From Cercis canadensis (lineage: Eukaryota; Streptophyta; Magnoliopsida; Fabales; Fabaceae), in NCBI GenBank assembly GCA_003255065.1, contig QAOA01006966.1:67766-131765 (forward strand): DNA of 64,000 nucleotides, given 5' to 3'. Positions 21,071 to 35,988 of this stretch are shown here, in pieces (position 1 is the first letter of the stretch; each line of letters opens with the position of its first letter). The position numbers and the translations under genes are program-made. The notes under the pieces are model-generated. The model ran no database searches and was not told the DNA's origin. It was given only the letters and a program-made list of their open reading frames with translations.

Positions 21071-24000
21071 TTCCTCCCTTTGCCACATCAGTTGTACCTG
21101 AACAAATCCCAAAAGGATATGATCACATGTTAAAGATATGGGGCCTTCTAATCATTCCTATTTCCATTGCAAAGATAAAAATAAAAAAAAAATCTTTTTA
21201 ATGGGAGTTTTAATGAAGTAAACTTTTACTATTAGTATTATTAAAAAAATTTAAAAAACCAAATTATTTAGCGTAGGTTACATCTTTAATTTGTTGATAA
21301 AATTTGAGTTTAAAAAAATTATTAATATTTTAATTTATTTGTTGGTATGTTTCTTTTATTATTTTATTTATACACTTTATAAAAAATAAATTATTTTGAC
21401 ACAGATATAATAATTTAATTTTTTAAAATTTTTGTGGTGATTTCACAATAAAAAATTCATTTTATCCTAAACTCTTAATAAAAAAGTATTTTTTTTTCAT
21501 TTTTGACTCTGTCACATAAGTAGAGTAGCATCCCCTAAACATACAAGTTATCTGCCTAGTCACAGCTTACAAGCCACACCATAGCTTCCCTCTTCCATTT
21601 GGTACTATAGAAGTTAGAAGATGTGGTTGTCTCAGTCTTGGTCAAATCATAAAGGTTCTAGAATCTCACCAAGGCCATCGGGGCCCTCAATTACTTAATA
21701 TGCAGTTAGAAAGAAAACAAAGAATGCATAGGTACCCGGAATGTACAGAATTGCATGTTGTTCGTAAAGACAAAAATTTATCCCCACTAGTTATTGCAAA
21801 GTTAAGCAAAAAATGTCTCTAGGATTATTGAAGAACCAAAAGATTTAGGGTTAATAATTTTATAAATCTCTACTCAAGATTATTTTTGAATAATTAGAGA
21901 AATCAAATAGTAGAATAAAGAGAAAATGAAACGATATATGATACATCTGTTTAGAAGTTGACACAATCTTTTGTAATGAACCAGTGTTATGGTTGAATCA
22001 AATTAAAATTTGTCTACGAATTGTTATGAACCATTGAATCAGGTTAAAATGAGAAACATGAACGTTCCTAGGTACAAGCACATTGACTTTCAATTTAATT
22101 TTTTTATCCAAAATACTTTTGCATGTGAGGAGTAATTTATTTTTAAGGACTCCAAAAATTTCTTATTTATTTAATACAGAACTAAACGCTCTTGTAGAAG
22201 ATTTAATTTTGGCGTACAAAAATTGGCCCAAAAATATCTTTATTGTTAAAATAAAAATAAAAAAAACACTCTTGCACATATATATATTTAACTTAAATTT
22301 TCAAACTAACTTTGCAACATATGTCCTCAAGGAATGACTTTGAATCTTTGATGCTTAGTCCGAGATACTTATAGATGCCAAGAACGGGTTTGACTTGAAT
22401 GTAGCAAAGGCCAAAATTTTGTTTTGAATGTAACAAAAAGAAATAAAGTAAATAAACATGGCAAGACATATATGTACAAGTTGGGAAAATATCAAGCTTG
22501 AAGACTTTTATCTGTATCTTGGCTTTGTCTTTATTTTGATTAAGTATTGAAAATCACAGATATTACCCAAGTTGCTAAAAATAGAAGATTTAAATGTAGA
22601 ATAATGCTACTCATTACCATTTGCTATATTACAAAATTCACTGTAACTAAATTGAATTGTTTGAGTGGATCTAATCTTAAATTTATATCATTTACATTGC
22701 GTCTTGTGAAATTTTGTGAGAACTTTTTATGAAGAAGGTAACGTTAGTCTTAAATATAACATAATAAAGGGTAAGGAGACAACTTCCATATTCTATCGTG
22801 GAGGTTATGTGTTTAAATCCTATTAAGAATAGGTGGAACAAGATTTTGGGAAGGGATAACACGCCATTATTATATAGCCTATGTAAATACTATATTTAAT
22901 TAATGCATCCATTAATTACAATCAATTATTAAAATGGACCCCACAGAGTCCATCTATTGCCCAAAAAGGCCCCACACCTGAAATCCCTCAGAGGGGATTG
23001 CTACCATGGACTCCAGTTTAGAGTTGGTCCATGTATTGCTGCCCCAAATTGGTCCATAGGCACCACCTTTAAAAGAAGCACTTTACTGTAGAAGCTCCTA
23101 AGACTACCCCCACCAAGTGCTTCTTGATATAACAAAGCACCTAAGTACTTAGAACCACCTCTAAGAGCGTCCCCAAGAAGGGAAGGCTGATGCCATGTTC
23201 CTTCAGTTGTAGTTTTTACTCCATGGAGGTAGCTTCTTTATCGTTGGCTGAGGATAAGACACCTCTTAGTCACACCTCGAGGCCTAAAGACCTCACTCCC
23301 GTTAAGCCCCGCTCAAGCTGGGGCTTTGGCCCATAGTAAAAGGCCATAGATGTTACCTGGGAACCCAACAATAGTAAGTAGTTTGGTTGACTTTGGGCTG
23401 AGGTAAAGCCCAATAAGATGAGGTTCTTTATGGACCTCCCCAAGGCCCCTTAAGCACCTCTATATGAGGCTATGGGACCCCCCCCCCCCCCCNCCCCCCC
23501 CCCCCATGTAGGAGATTACAACACTTTTCATTTGCCACAGACAAAAGCAACGTCATCCTATCTCCCTTTTCAATGAAAAAATTAAACTTCCTTGACACAA
23601 CCACCTTTTTGCAGTCAACCTTCCCTTATACCTAGGATGTCAACATCATATACTTCCAAAGTCCTTGAGCTAGTGTTAGAAGGTAAACACCTTTAATCAA
23701 TAGTTTCACCTCTAAACAAAATACCCAGCACGCAACCTCTATGGCAAAACTCCCAAAGCATTTAATTCCTTTCTAAAACCTCGTTTCATCTTAACTTAAG
23801 TCACATTCAGCATTTAAATCAAAACCCAAAATATCTTCTAAAACATAAGCTTCGTCTAAGCTAAGGTCCTATTTAGCATTTAATGCTGAGTCCATTCTCC
23901 TAAAAACCGCTCTGGGTCGCAAGTCCAAAAGCCTTTCTTTTTAACTATAAATAGACCTCCTTCCAAGCATTGAAGGTAAGGTCCAAAGAACCTAAAAGAC

Positions 24001-24483
24001 TAGAAATTTTGCCATTTTTGAAACTCTGTTAAAGAACATTTCCTTGAACATTCTTCTACCATAATAACGACCAATCTTAAAATATTCTCTCCATTGAAGA
24101 ACATTGTCTTAAATGTTCTTCTGCTGCAAATACCACCATCAAGAACATATTTATACTCCATTAAAGAGCCTACTCTCATAACTTCGCCAATCATTTTATG
24201 GTTTTCTTGCTCATGAACTCTAATAACATTACCATGAATGCTTTTAAAAGCATTTACAAGCACCGTGAACATTGCCATAAATGTTGCTAGCCTAGCTAAA
24301 CCCCCAGAACATTTGAGCAAGTGCTAAAGAACCACAAAATCTTCTCTAAGGTCTAACTAAGCCACGTCAAGAGATCTTTGGGCCACAAGACCTATCTCCC
24401 TTAGCTTTGAGACCATTGCCTTCTAAGTTGTCCTACAGAGATCCTTAAGGTGCTTCAGTTGTTCACTAACAGGCCTGCCAAAG
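21071..24483. other. long AT-rich spacer, no gene seen
   Basis: About 3.4 kb without a supportable gene. From about 22880 the composition becomes richer in G and C, with several CTCGAGG- and GGCCTAAAG-like words, which suggests a different repeat inserted there, perhaps an LTR remnant. A C run interrupted by N lies at 23478-23505. Confidence 0.4.
23478..23505. repeat. poly-C tract with N at 23493
   Basis: A run of C on both sides of one N. The true length is unknown, and the gap is most likely a sequencing failure in the homopolymer. Confidence 0.85.
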
Positions 24484-25215
24484 TGTCACAAGCTGCAAGG
24501 TTCACCTAATCAGACCATGCGGCACTTGCCTACAAGCAAGTCAGCCAACCATTAGTTCTCACATTTGAGTCAAGAGCAAACGATAAACAACAATTATGAA
24601 CGAAGGTACAACAAGTATATAAGCAACCAAGTAAACGATAGCACATCAAATAGCCACAACAAAGGCACATCATAAACAACCAACATAGAACCCAAGCAAG
24701 CAATACGAGTAGGCATGATTAAATGAAGAGGGGCTACTTCTATTATTCATATGATCAATGTGCTAGTACATGACTTTGTGTAAGGGGAGTAGAAAGTAAC
24801 ACAAAGCCCATCCCTATGCTAGTGCCAAGTCTCACATCGGGTCACCCGGCACTCCCTTAAAGAGCTTAATTTATGGATTCCCTCCCGGCAGGACAATACA
24901 TCATTTTTCCCACCCAACATAAGGCCTCTTTTTGGAGTTCCGGTTGTCCAAATTGAATAAAAGATACATGTAAATTTAGATAAAATTTCAAAGAACGTGT
25001 CCATGTGCTTTTCTTCAGCACTGGACAAGCAGATCCTTGGAAAATTACAAAAATAACCCAAATCTTACAGAAAATGGCAAAAAATATCCGGTGATACGCA
25101 AAGTCCCAAATTTGGTGTAGAGCTTATCTAGACTCTTCTCTACCTCCTCGCCAAGTATCGAAGGAAACGGCAGTGTCTAGAGGTCAATATGCTTGTCACG
25201 AGTGAGATTGTGACA
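24484..25215 (-). repeat. chromovirus 3' LTR
   Basis: 732 bp, TGTCACAAG...GATTGTGACA on the plus strand, so both ends carry the TGTCAC/GTGACA inverted pair. The polypurine tract TAAGTGGGGGAAAA (minus strand) abuts its inner end at 25216-25229. Confidence 0.93.
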
Positions 25216-25229
25216 TTTTCCCCCACTTA
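25216..25229 (-). other. chromovirus polypurine tract
   Basis: The minus strand reads TAAGTGGGGGAAAA directly before the LTR start TGTCACAATC. Confidence 0.85.
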
Positions 25230-25269
25230 ATTGGTCGGCGTCCTCGTCGACTGTGCTGCTTGGAAAGCT

Positions 25270-25985
25270 TCGATCTACTGCTTGAAGTCGGTTAAGTCTT
25301 CTGCTTTCTCCCAGTTGATTTCTTCATCTCCAGGTCCCTTCCATTTCACTAAGTACTCTCTCCTTGGACGTCGCTGAACTCGGACCACTCTGTCTGCAAG
25401 GATCTCCTCCACGATCTTCTACTTCGGCTTGGTGAGGTTGATTCCTGGACGTGTGGGTTGGTTGCGCCCTGGATCTTTTACATCTGGATGGTATGACTTC
25501 AAGTTGCTGACGTGAATGACCGGGTGCACTCTCATCCCTGCCGGTGGATCTATCTTGTATGCCACTTTCCCAACCTTAGAAATTATGGGAACAAGGCCTT
25601 CATATTTTCGGATCAATCTCTTGTCTTATTTCCTCATGACTCTAAGTTGTTCTGAATTCAACTTTATGAGTACAAGGTCTCCCACCTTGAAATCCAGCGG
25701 TCTTAGTCCTTTATCGGCCCATTTCTTCATCCTCCTTGAGGTTTTTTCAAGGTAGGCACGAGCCACTTCAACGTTCTGCTTCCATTCTTTGGTGAAGTGA
25801 TGAGCTTTGGGGTTGACTCCTCTGTAAGGTTCTAAGACAGTATGGGGTAGAAACGGTTGCTGCCCTATAACAATCTCAAAAGGACTATGGTTAGTTGCAC
25901 TACTCTTTTGGGCATTAAAGCAAAATTGTGCAACATCAAGCAATTGGAGCCAGTTCTTTTGATTGGCACTAGAAAAATGTCTCAA
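25270..25985 (-). pseudogene. chromovirus integrase C-terminus and chromodomain
   Basis: 25626-25985 is the end of the core and the C-terminal domain: WLQLLDVAQFCFNAQKS, then NHSPFEIVIGQQP and DFKVGDLVLIKL. 25419-25616 has the strands GKVAYKIDPPAGMRVHPVIHVSNLK. After a stop (TAG near 25419) a chromodomain follows at about 25285-25415, with VEEILADR, REYLVKWKG and INWEKAEDL. Chromodomains tether such elements to modified chromatin. The stop would remove it from the protein. Confidence 0.9.
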
Positions 25986-25999
25986 GTATTCCTCTAAGA

Positions 26000-26480
26000 G
26001 TCCATTGAAGCGCTTCGTCTTAGGATGAAAACTAGAGGAAATGTTAAGTTTAGAACCAAGAAGCTTAAAGAGTTTGGACCAAAAGGTCCCAATAAATCTG
26101 CTATCTTGGTCACTGACTATGTTCTGGGGTACACCCTAGTATTTCACAACATACTTGAAAAATAATCGAGCTGTTTCTTCTGTCGAGCAATATTTTGACG
26201 CTGGGATGAAGGTTCCGTACTTTGAAAAGTGGTCCACCACTACCAAGATTGTGGCTAAGTCCCCCACCTTTGGGAGGCCAGAAATGAAATCTAACGACAC
26301 GTTCTCCCAAGGCCTACATGGCACCAGAAGTGGCTCTAATAACCCTGTAATTTTCGCTCTCTCCACCTTATCCTGCTGACAAATGAGACAAGTTCGAGTG
26401 TAGTTGACCACATATTCTTTCATCTACGGCCAATAATATCCCTGTTTCAATAAAGCATAGGTTCTCTGCCAACCCGGGAG
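26000..26480 (-). pseudogene. chromovirus integrase zinc finger and core
   Basis: The open stretch 26136-26423 begins after the histidines of the zinc finger and has CLICQQDK, the core Asp in NVSLDFISGLPK, then ILVVVDHFSKYGTFIPA. A stop near 26135 interrupts before VSDQDSRFIGTFW (second Asp), which is readable at about 26090. The catalytic residues visible are present, but the chain is broken twice. Confidence 0.88.
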
Positions 26481-26699
26481 GCCAGCCCACAAAGTATCAT
26501 GACACTCCTTCAAGAGAATCCTTCACAAATCTCCGGCCCTGGGGACAAAGAGCTTGCACCCTTGGCATACAGCACCTTATCCTCGATTCAGAACTGGCAA
26601 GTTTTCCCTTCTTTAGCTAGTTGCATGATGGTTTGGGCCATCGGGTCTTTCTCTAAGTTCTCTCGAATGCACTCTCGCATCGAAGTAGCAACACGACTC

Positions 26700-27241
26700 T
26701 CAACCGTGTGTGACAGTAAGGTCATGGCCGCAAGCTCAGCCTCAACTAAGGGCATCTGTAACTTGGTTCATCCGTCCGACCTTGTGCTCAAATTCAAATT
26801 GAATTCTGCTAAGAACTTATGCCAGCGACCCTGCTTGGCGCTCAATTTAGGCTGTGAAAAGAAATGACTAACAGCAGAATTGTCAGTCTTAACAATAAAT
26901 CTAGAACCAAGCAAGTAATGTCTCCAAACTCGTAGGCAATGGATCACAACGAGCATTTCCTTCTCTTGAGTCGTGTACCTCCTTTCTATCTCTAACAACT
27001 TATAGCTTTTGAAGGCAACAAGATGATCTTCTTGAAGTAAGACTCCCCCTAAGGTAAAATCGGACGCATCTGTCTGTACCTTAAAAGGCTTCCTAATATC
27101 CGGCAAAGCAAGCACGAGGTCTCTAATCATAGCTCTCTTCAGATCTTCAAATGCTATTTGACATTGTTCACTCCAATGCCAGGCGACACCCTTCTTCAAG
27201 AATTCTATCAACGGGGTTGTCCTCCTTAAGTAGCCTTCCAT
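26700..27241 (-). pseudogene. chromovirus RNase H domain
   Basis: 26768-27241 has WSEQCQIAFEDLK, FKVQTDASDFTLGGVLLQED (first Asp), YTTQEKEMLVVIHCLRVWRHYLLG (Glu) and FIVKTDNSAVSHFF (third Asp), then QGRWHKFLAEF. A stop in the HLVAFKSYKL region is absent, but the expected SRKL is changed to SYKL. The frame ends at 26768 just before the linker to integrase. Confidence 0.9.
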
Positions 27242-27247
27242 AAATCT

Positions 27248-27960
27248 CTAGTAGTAGTTGGCTAACCCTAAGAAAGATCGCAACTCCTTGACTCCATTTG
27301 GGGTTCTCCACTCTTGGATCGCCTTTACCTTCTTCATATCTATCCGTATGCGGCCACGTTCAATAATATGACCAAGGAACTTGATACGTTCTTGAGTAAA
27401 AGAGCATTTCTCTTGCTTCATATACAATTGGTTCTGCTTCAGTTGATCAAAAACCATTTTCAAGTGTTCCACATGCTCCTCTAGGGTATAGCTGTAAACA
27501 ACAATATCGTTTAAGTAAATCACCACAAATTTATCTAGATAGTAATGGAATATCTGGTTCATAAGAGTACAGAATGTCGCTAGCGCGTTGGTTAGACCAA
27601 AGGGCATGACCAAGAACTCAAAGGCTCCATATTGAGTAACGCAAGTGGTTTTTGGTTCATCCTCTTCGGCCATTCGAACCTAGTTGTAACCCGACCTCAA
27701 GTCCAACTTCGTGAAAAAATTGGCAGCTCTCAGCCGATCAAAGAGGTCTTGCACTAAGGGAATAGGGTATCTGTTCCACATAGAGAGCTTGTTAAGGGCT
27801 TGATAGTCGACACACATCCTGAGACTCCTATCCTATTTCTTCTGAAATAAAACTGGAGCTCCGAATAGTGCTTTAGAAGGCATAATAAACCTTGCTTCTA
27901 ACAACTCTAAATTGTTTCTGCAATTCTGGAAGTGTCATTCGATAAGGGCTTCGAGTAGGG
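27248..27960 (-). pseudogene. chromovirus reverse transcriptase
   Basis: The open part 27248-27673 has YGAFEFLVMPFGLTNA and then FVVIYLNDIVVYS: the catalytic box is YLND where active elements have YLDD or YVDD, so one catalytic Asp is Asn and the enzyme is dead. GHIIERGRIRIDMKKVKAIQEW and LRSFLGLANYY follow. The N-terminal palm lies upstream to about 27960 with stops, including one before the [10 protein letters not shown] segment near 27685. Confidence 0.9.
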
Positions 27961-28019
27961 GGTTTATCACCCGATATAAGTTCAATCTCATGATCATTTG
28001 CCCTTCGTGGTGGCAAGAC

Positions 28020-28579
28020 TTATGGTAGCTTTTCTGGCATTACGCCCTCAAATTTCTTCAATACGACTTGAATTTCCAAAGGGACCGGCTCTTGGTCCTC
28101 CTTCTCCTCCCGTGGTAGTGGGATAGCTACAAAAGATGGTTCATTCCGCTTAACACCTTTATTAAACTGCATAGCGGATAAGAGCTTGGCCTCTTCAGAC
28201 TTCCTAACTTTCGCTTGGATCATACTTGGGGTTTCTCTCATTATCAACAGACAACTGACAGTTGGAATAGACGTGGCCTGGTGCCTTAAGAGGAACTCCA
28301 TCCCCAATACAACATCAAAGTCATCAAGCTGGGCGACTACAAAGTCTGTTCTTCCTTGCCAATAACCCAGCTTCACCATTGTTTACTTTGTTACTCCCGT
28401 AGTGGGTAAGGCCTGAGAGTTCACAGCTTTGAGACGGCCTGAATCCTTCTTCAACTTCAAACCGAGCCTACTAACTTCTGCCACCGAGATGAAATTGTGT
28501 GTGGCACCAGTATCCACCATAATGCTAGTGGCTGTTTTTCCTCCCACATTGCCCTTGACAAACATCAGTCCCCTACTTG
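28020..28579 (-). pseudogene. chromovirus aspartic protease
   Basis: 28383-28565 carries FVKGNVGGKTATSIMVDTGATHNFIS with the intact DTGA active site and AEVSRLGLKL. 28020-28379 continues with GRTDFVVAQLDDFDVVLGMEFLL, the conserved end of the retropepsin fold, then a Lys-rich linker to the reverse transcriptase. A stop at about 28380 lies between them. It matures the polyprotein. Confidence 0.88.
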
Positions 28580-28679
28580 GATTCTTCTTGCTGTTCTCTA
28601 ATTACTTTTTCAATGCATTTAGGAATCGGAAGACTCCCATTCTTGGAACGTCTTCCTCATCTGAATCCTCTTCTTCTTC

Positions 28680-29889
28680 TTCAACTTCTGTTGGACCTTG
28701 ATCTTAAGTTTAATCTCTAATGGTAGCTTGGAATGCATTTAGTGCTGACTTATACGGATACTCCGCTATTCTATGTGGCCCATTACATAGAAAACAATAA
28801 ATTATCTTCGATTTGCTATTCACATTGGACCCTCGAGATGACACAGATGTATTAGGGTTGGGGGGTTTCTTGTACTCTTCTCCACCACTTTTGCCCTTAC
28901 TGAATCTTTCCGACTGTCCACCACTTCCACTAGAAGAAGATGAAACAGTGTTACCCAGGGTCTTCTTACTAGCAGAGGGTTTGGAGGTGTAGTCGGCGTT
29001 CTGCTGTCGCTAAGGCTGTAGAGACATCTGAAACTCGTTGTCTATGGAGCTCTGTCCTAGCCCATTGCTTCAACTCCTCGAGGAAACAAAACAATCGATC
29101 GGCTTCGATCATGTTCCAAATGTCTAGCATCAATCCCAAGAACTTCTTCACATACTCCTGGATTGAGTCTGTATGCCTTAGCTCGCGAAGTTGATGCCTC
29201 GCCATATACTTCACATTCTCGGGGAGGAATTGCAGTTTTAATTCCTTCTTGAGATCTTCCCAAGACTCGATAGTACACTTCCCTGTTTGGATGTCTTTAT
29301 ATTTGGTTATCCACCAAAGCTTTGCAACCCCTGTGAGATACATGCATGCAACATCCAATTTTTCTTCCTCCGAGGTGAACTTTATTGCTCGAATGTATTG
29401 TTCCATATCGAACAAGAAGTTCTCTAATTCTTTGGCATCCCGAGCTCTGCTAAATGACTGTGGCTCCGGGAATTTGACCTTCCTGCATTCCATTCCACCC
29501 TCTCTCTGGGGTCGATTTCCCAATGCTTGCATGGTTACATTAAGTTTGGCATTCATCTCTTTCATTTTTGCCTTGAGACCATCAACAACATCTTGCATCC
29601 GATCCACCCGCCACTCTAAGTGGCGGTGGGCATCACCACTAGCTTCCGCTTTGTCTCCTCCTGTTCAACGACTAGCATCAGTTCTTTCTGGAGCTTGTAC
29701 ATTAGAAAGTCTGATTTCCAAATCCTTGACTCTTCGAACAAGGTCTGAAAATTTGTATTTGTCGAGCTCCTGCTTTAACTCGACCAATGATTTATCCACA
29801 CCTTCAAGATCATTCAGCTACGATTCGATGAGGGCAAATCTTTCCTTGGTGTTCAACCGTTCTGTGTTTGTGACCTTTGACTTTCCCAT
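28680..29889 (-). pseudogene. chromovirus Gag
   Basis: The likely start is the ATG at 29889 (MGKSKVTNTERLN), just inside the primer site. A charged, coiled-coil-like N-terminal part with two stops follows, then the retrotransposon Gag domain in 28969-29607 (FPEPQSFSRARDAKELENF, AKLWWITKYKDI, LREL...SIQEYVKKFLGLML). Near 28780 the zinc knuckle reads YCFLCNGPHRIAEYP: the last Cys of the CCHC set is Tyr. Stops and this loss make it non-functional. Confidence 0.88.
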
Positions 29890-29907
29890 CACTTCTGAGC
29901 CAACTAG

Positions 29908-29919
29908 ACTCTGATACCA
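29908..29919 (-). other. chromovirus primer-binding site (initiator tRNA-Met)
   Basis: The minus strand reads TGGTATCAGAGT two bases inside the 5' LTR, the standard site for initiator methionine tRNA. Confidence 0.88.
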
Positions 29920-29921
29920 AC

Positions 29922-30653
29922 CGTCATAGGCTGCAAGGTTCACCTAATCAGACTGTGCGGCACTTGCTTGCAAGCAAGTCAACCAACCATTAGTTTTCAC
30001 ATTTGAGTTAAGAGCAAACGATAAGCAACAATTATGAACAAAGGTACAACAAGTATATGAGCAACCAAGTAAACGATAACACATCAAATAGCCACAACAA
30101 AGGCACATCATAAACAACCAACATAGAACCTAAGCAAGCAACATGAGTATGCACGATTAAATGAAGAGGGGCTACTTCTATTATTCATATGATCAATGTA
30201 CTAGTACATGACTTTGTGTAAGGGGAGTAGAAAGTAATACAAAGCCCACCCCTATGCTAGTGCCAAGTCTCACCCCGGGTCACCCGGCACCCCCTAAAGA
30301 GCTTAATTTGCGGATTCCCTCCCGGTAGGACAATACATATTTTTTTTTCACCTAACGTAAGGCCTCTTTTTGGAGTTTCGGGTGTCTGAATTAAACAAAA
30401 GATACATGTAAATTTAGATAAAATTTCAAGGAACTCAGCCATGTGCTTTTCTTCAGCACTGGACAAGCAGATCCTTAGGAAATTACAAAAATAACTTCAA
30501 TCTTGCAGAAAATGACAAAAAATATCCGGTGATGCGCAAAGTCCCAAATTTGGTGTGGAGCTTCTCTAGACTCTTCTCTACCTCCCCGTCAAGTATCGAA
30601 GGAAACGGTAGTATCTAGAGGTCAATATACCTGTCACGAGTGAGATTGTGACA
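29922..30653 (-). repeat. chromovirus 5' LTR
   Basis: 732 bp, the same length as its partner. The inner terminal dinucleotide has mutated (CGTCATAGG for TGTCACAAG on the plus strand), while the outer end GATTGTGACA is intact and followed by the target duplication CAAAG. If it still has promoter activity, it would transcribe away from the tubulin gene into the element. Confidence 0.93.
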
Positions 30654-32150
30654 CAAAGCTAATCCCACTAAGACTGTATTACTCCTCCCTAAGCGATTTA
30701 CAAACCAAAATTCGACAAAACATCCTCCAATACAAGAAAAAAAAAAAAAGGAAAAACGTGCATATGTATGAGAAGTTGAACTTATTTCCTCAATAACTCG
30801 TTGCATAGTAATATGACAAAAATATCTTTCGAGTTATATGGTTATTATGTGTAAAACATGTGATTATTCTATTTAAAATGTGATCATTTAATATGATAAC
30901 CACTAACTTAATGGAGTGTGCTTTCAATCATAAAGTTGATATCTTCATCCCCTTCTTTGATTCGAATTCTCTCGATTGTATTTATCGTCATTATTTATAT
31001 ATGGGTAAAACATACTAAATAAAATAATCAAACAATTTATACATGATAATTATATAACTTGAATGATATTTTAACATAAGTACACACGACACAAACTAGT
31101 TCAGGCATCTCCTAAAAATGTTAAGGTCCTAGGTTCAAATTCACATCCCCTATATTTAGACTTAAAAACTCTAGCTCTAAAAGTTTAAAAAAAAAACTAT
31201 GGAGTAAATAAATTCAACTTCTATTCATTTTCCCTAAAATAAAGGGAGATTTAACAAACAAACAAAAAAGGTAAGAAACATTTATTACAAAAACGAAAAA
31301 ATAACTACTGAAAATTAAACAGTGACCATTGGTCATCATGTTAGCATGACAATAATTTCATGAGGTACAAAAGAAATAATAATTATAGGGGCTTCTTTTT
31401 TGATTGAAATCATAGTAAAAATCAAATGGTGCAAATGCATCTACTTTTTAAGTGGGTGCTTTTTATATAATGCAAAATAACTAAAATATTTTATTATTAT
31501 GTGATTATTTATTTATATATATAATTATTTTATTCATATTTAAACATAATAGTTATATATAAAATTAAAATATTTATATAATTTATATATAATAAAAAAA
31601 TATATAAATAAAATAAATACATAATATTACAAAATATTCTGATAATTTTTCACAATCTAACAAGCACTTATTTAAAAAATATTTTTTTTAACACCATTGA
31701 GTTTTTAAACCAAATTCTACATCCTACAATAATAAATTCTTTAAGAATATTTCACATAAAATAATTACAATAATAATATTGATGTGTAAAATGTCTAAAA
31801 GCCTAGCTGAAACAGCTAGTATGGTGTCGGTTCACATGGTCACCCTGTCTGGCATAATTGCTCTTGCACTCACGTTACCCCTAACAATTTAAAACTATTT
31901 CTCCAATTCCCCAACATTCAAAGGAATTACAAGGGTAATTCAGACATTTCAGTAGGATGACCCAAATGTGGGGCTGATGATAGGCTGGCGCCAATGGGGA
32001 AAAGCGGATTCTTTTTGGCGGATTCTAAATATCTATCAAATCCCATTTAATAAGCGTTTGCCGTCTTCTCAAATAAACCAAAAGTAAAGTCTTTTAGTGG
32101 CGACTAAAGAGTGATAGAGGGTGTGGGTTTTGAATCTTGATCCTTTGAGA
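30654..32150. other. AT-rich spacer upstream of the tubulin gene
   Basis: No gene seen. The stretch 31440-31790 is very AT-rich. From about 31800 the sequence becomes more balanced, consistent with the native promoter of the tubulin gene. Confidence 0.5.
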
Positions 32151-32231
32151 TTTTTATACACTCAGAGAGAGAGAGTAATAGAGGGTTTGGGTTTTTCTGA
32201 GGAGAACTAGGGTTTTGATTTTGAACCAGAG
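32151..32231 (+). promoter_or_regulatory. probable TATA box and 5' leader of alpha-tubulin
   Basis: TTTTTATACAC at 32151-32161 is a reasonable TATA element 71-81 bp before the start codon. A GA run (32164-32175) and AGGGTTT-type words (GAGGGTTTGGG, CTAGGGTTTTG) follow; such GA-rich and telobox-like words are common in leaders of highly expressed plant genes. The transcription start cannot be fixed from sequence alone, and the leader may be short. Confidence 0.45.
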
Positions 32232-34956
<2,725 letters not shown>

Positions 34957-35988
34957 TCTCATGATGTAAGGTGGTTTTTTGTGATGTTTGTTATCAAGTA
35001 AAGAGCGTATGCTTGTTACACTGTCCTGCACCCATATTGTTCTTTTAATTTGTGTGGTACATTTTCATCATTCACACTGAATTGGTCCAAGATATGCTCC
35101 TAAATGATGTATTAGGATGTGTTTTTGGCATCAATTAAGAATACGATCCTGAAATTTGATTGTCTNTTTTTTTTTTTTTTTTTTTTTTTTCTTTTTTTGT
35201 TGCTGAGAATTTTTATTTTCTTTGTTGTTCCCATATAATATAACCATGTTTTTATACCGGGCTGGCTGCCTTTTAGGTGGCTTGCATAAAATATCACTTA
35301 TTCCTTAAAGAATAAAAACCTTAACCCAAATAAATGTTGCAAAAGCATGATATTCTCATTTTGTAGGCTTGGGTTAGAATTATATTATTATGACTCGTAG
35401 TACGAAAATTTTATTTGGCTAATTGTTGGTGGTTGTTAAGCTCCTCCTTTTAAAAGGGGTAGTGTTACTCCACACATTTATTGAGAGGGTTTTAGATGGG
35501 ATTTACATTTTGAAATTGGTATTGTTGTGAAAATTTTAAACAATTGAGTCATAATGAATCATAATAAAATAATCAAGATTCAAATTTGAGGAGAAAAAAA
35601 ATAAAATTTTAATTGTTGCAGTTTTTTGCAGTTATTAAGTAATAAAAAAGAATCAGCATTTGTTGAAATAGTTTAGGAATATCAGTATTTGTGGTGTAAA
35701 TTTCCAAAACATCATTGTTCATCTCAATCAGTATGGCTAGGTGGTAATTGAGAATGAAAAATGCATGAATCATAGAACAAAATAAATTTGAGCACAAAAT
35801 TCATATGGTTTGAATTGAGCATAGAATGGGATCTTAACCGTTGATCAAATAATGACAACGTAGAGTAGAAGAACAATGTTAATAAGGAAGACCAGGAGGA
35901 AGAGAGGATGAGATGGCCTTCAAGGTTGGTGATTGGTAAAGGACTTGGAAAAGGAAGAAGCACAATTACAAAATTACCATTGGTGAAC
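34957..35988. other. tubulin 3' UTR and downstream spacer
   Basis: No further gene seen. The tubulin message probably ends in the first few hundred bases; there is no textbook AATAAA close to the stop, with the first clear one at about 35311. A T run with an N at 35166 (homopolymer gap) lies at 35166-35190. Confidence 0.5.

Larger units (their letters stand above)
24484..30653 (-). mobile_element. chromovirus (Ty3/gypsy), complete but dead
   Basis: Two 732-bp LTRs (24484-25215 and 29922-30653) enclose gag, protease, reverse transcriptase, RNase H, integrase and a chromodomain on the minus strand. The 5-bp sequence CAAAG stands on both outer sides (24479-24483 and 30654-30658), a perfect target-site duplication. 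The primer site matches initiator tRNA-Met. By eye the first 238 bp of the LTRs differ at about 19 positions, nearly all transitions, the mark of decay at methylated cytosines. It sits about 1.6 kb upstream of the alpha-tubulin start. Confidence 0.95.

Noticed and set aside
22083..24320. Several open stretches of 60-106 codons in the spacer
   Set aside because: AT-rich or unsupported, no motif and no continuity between neighbours.
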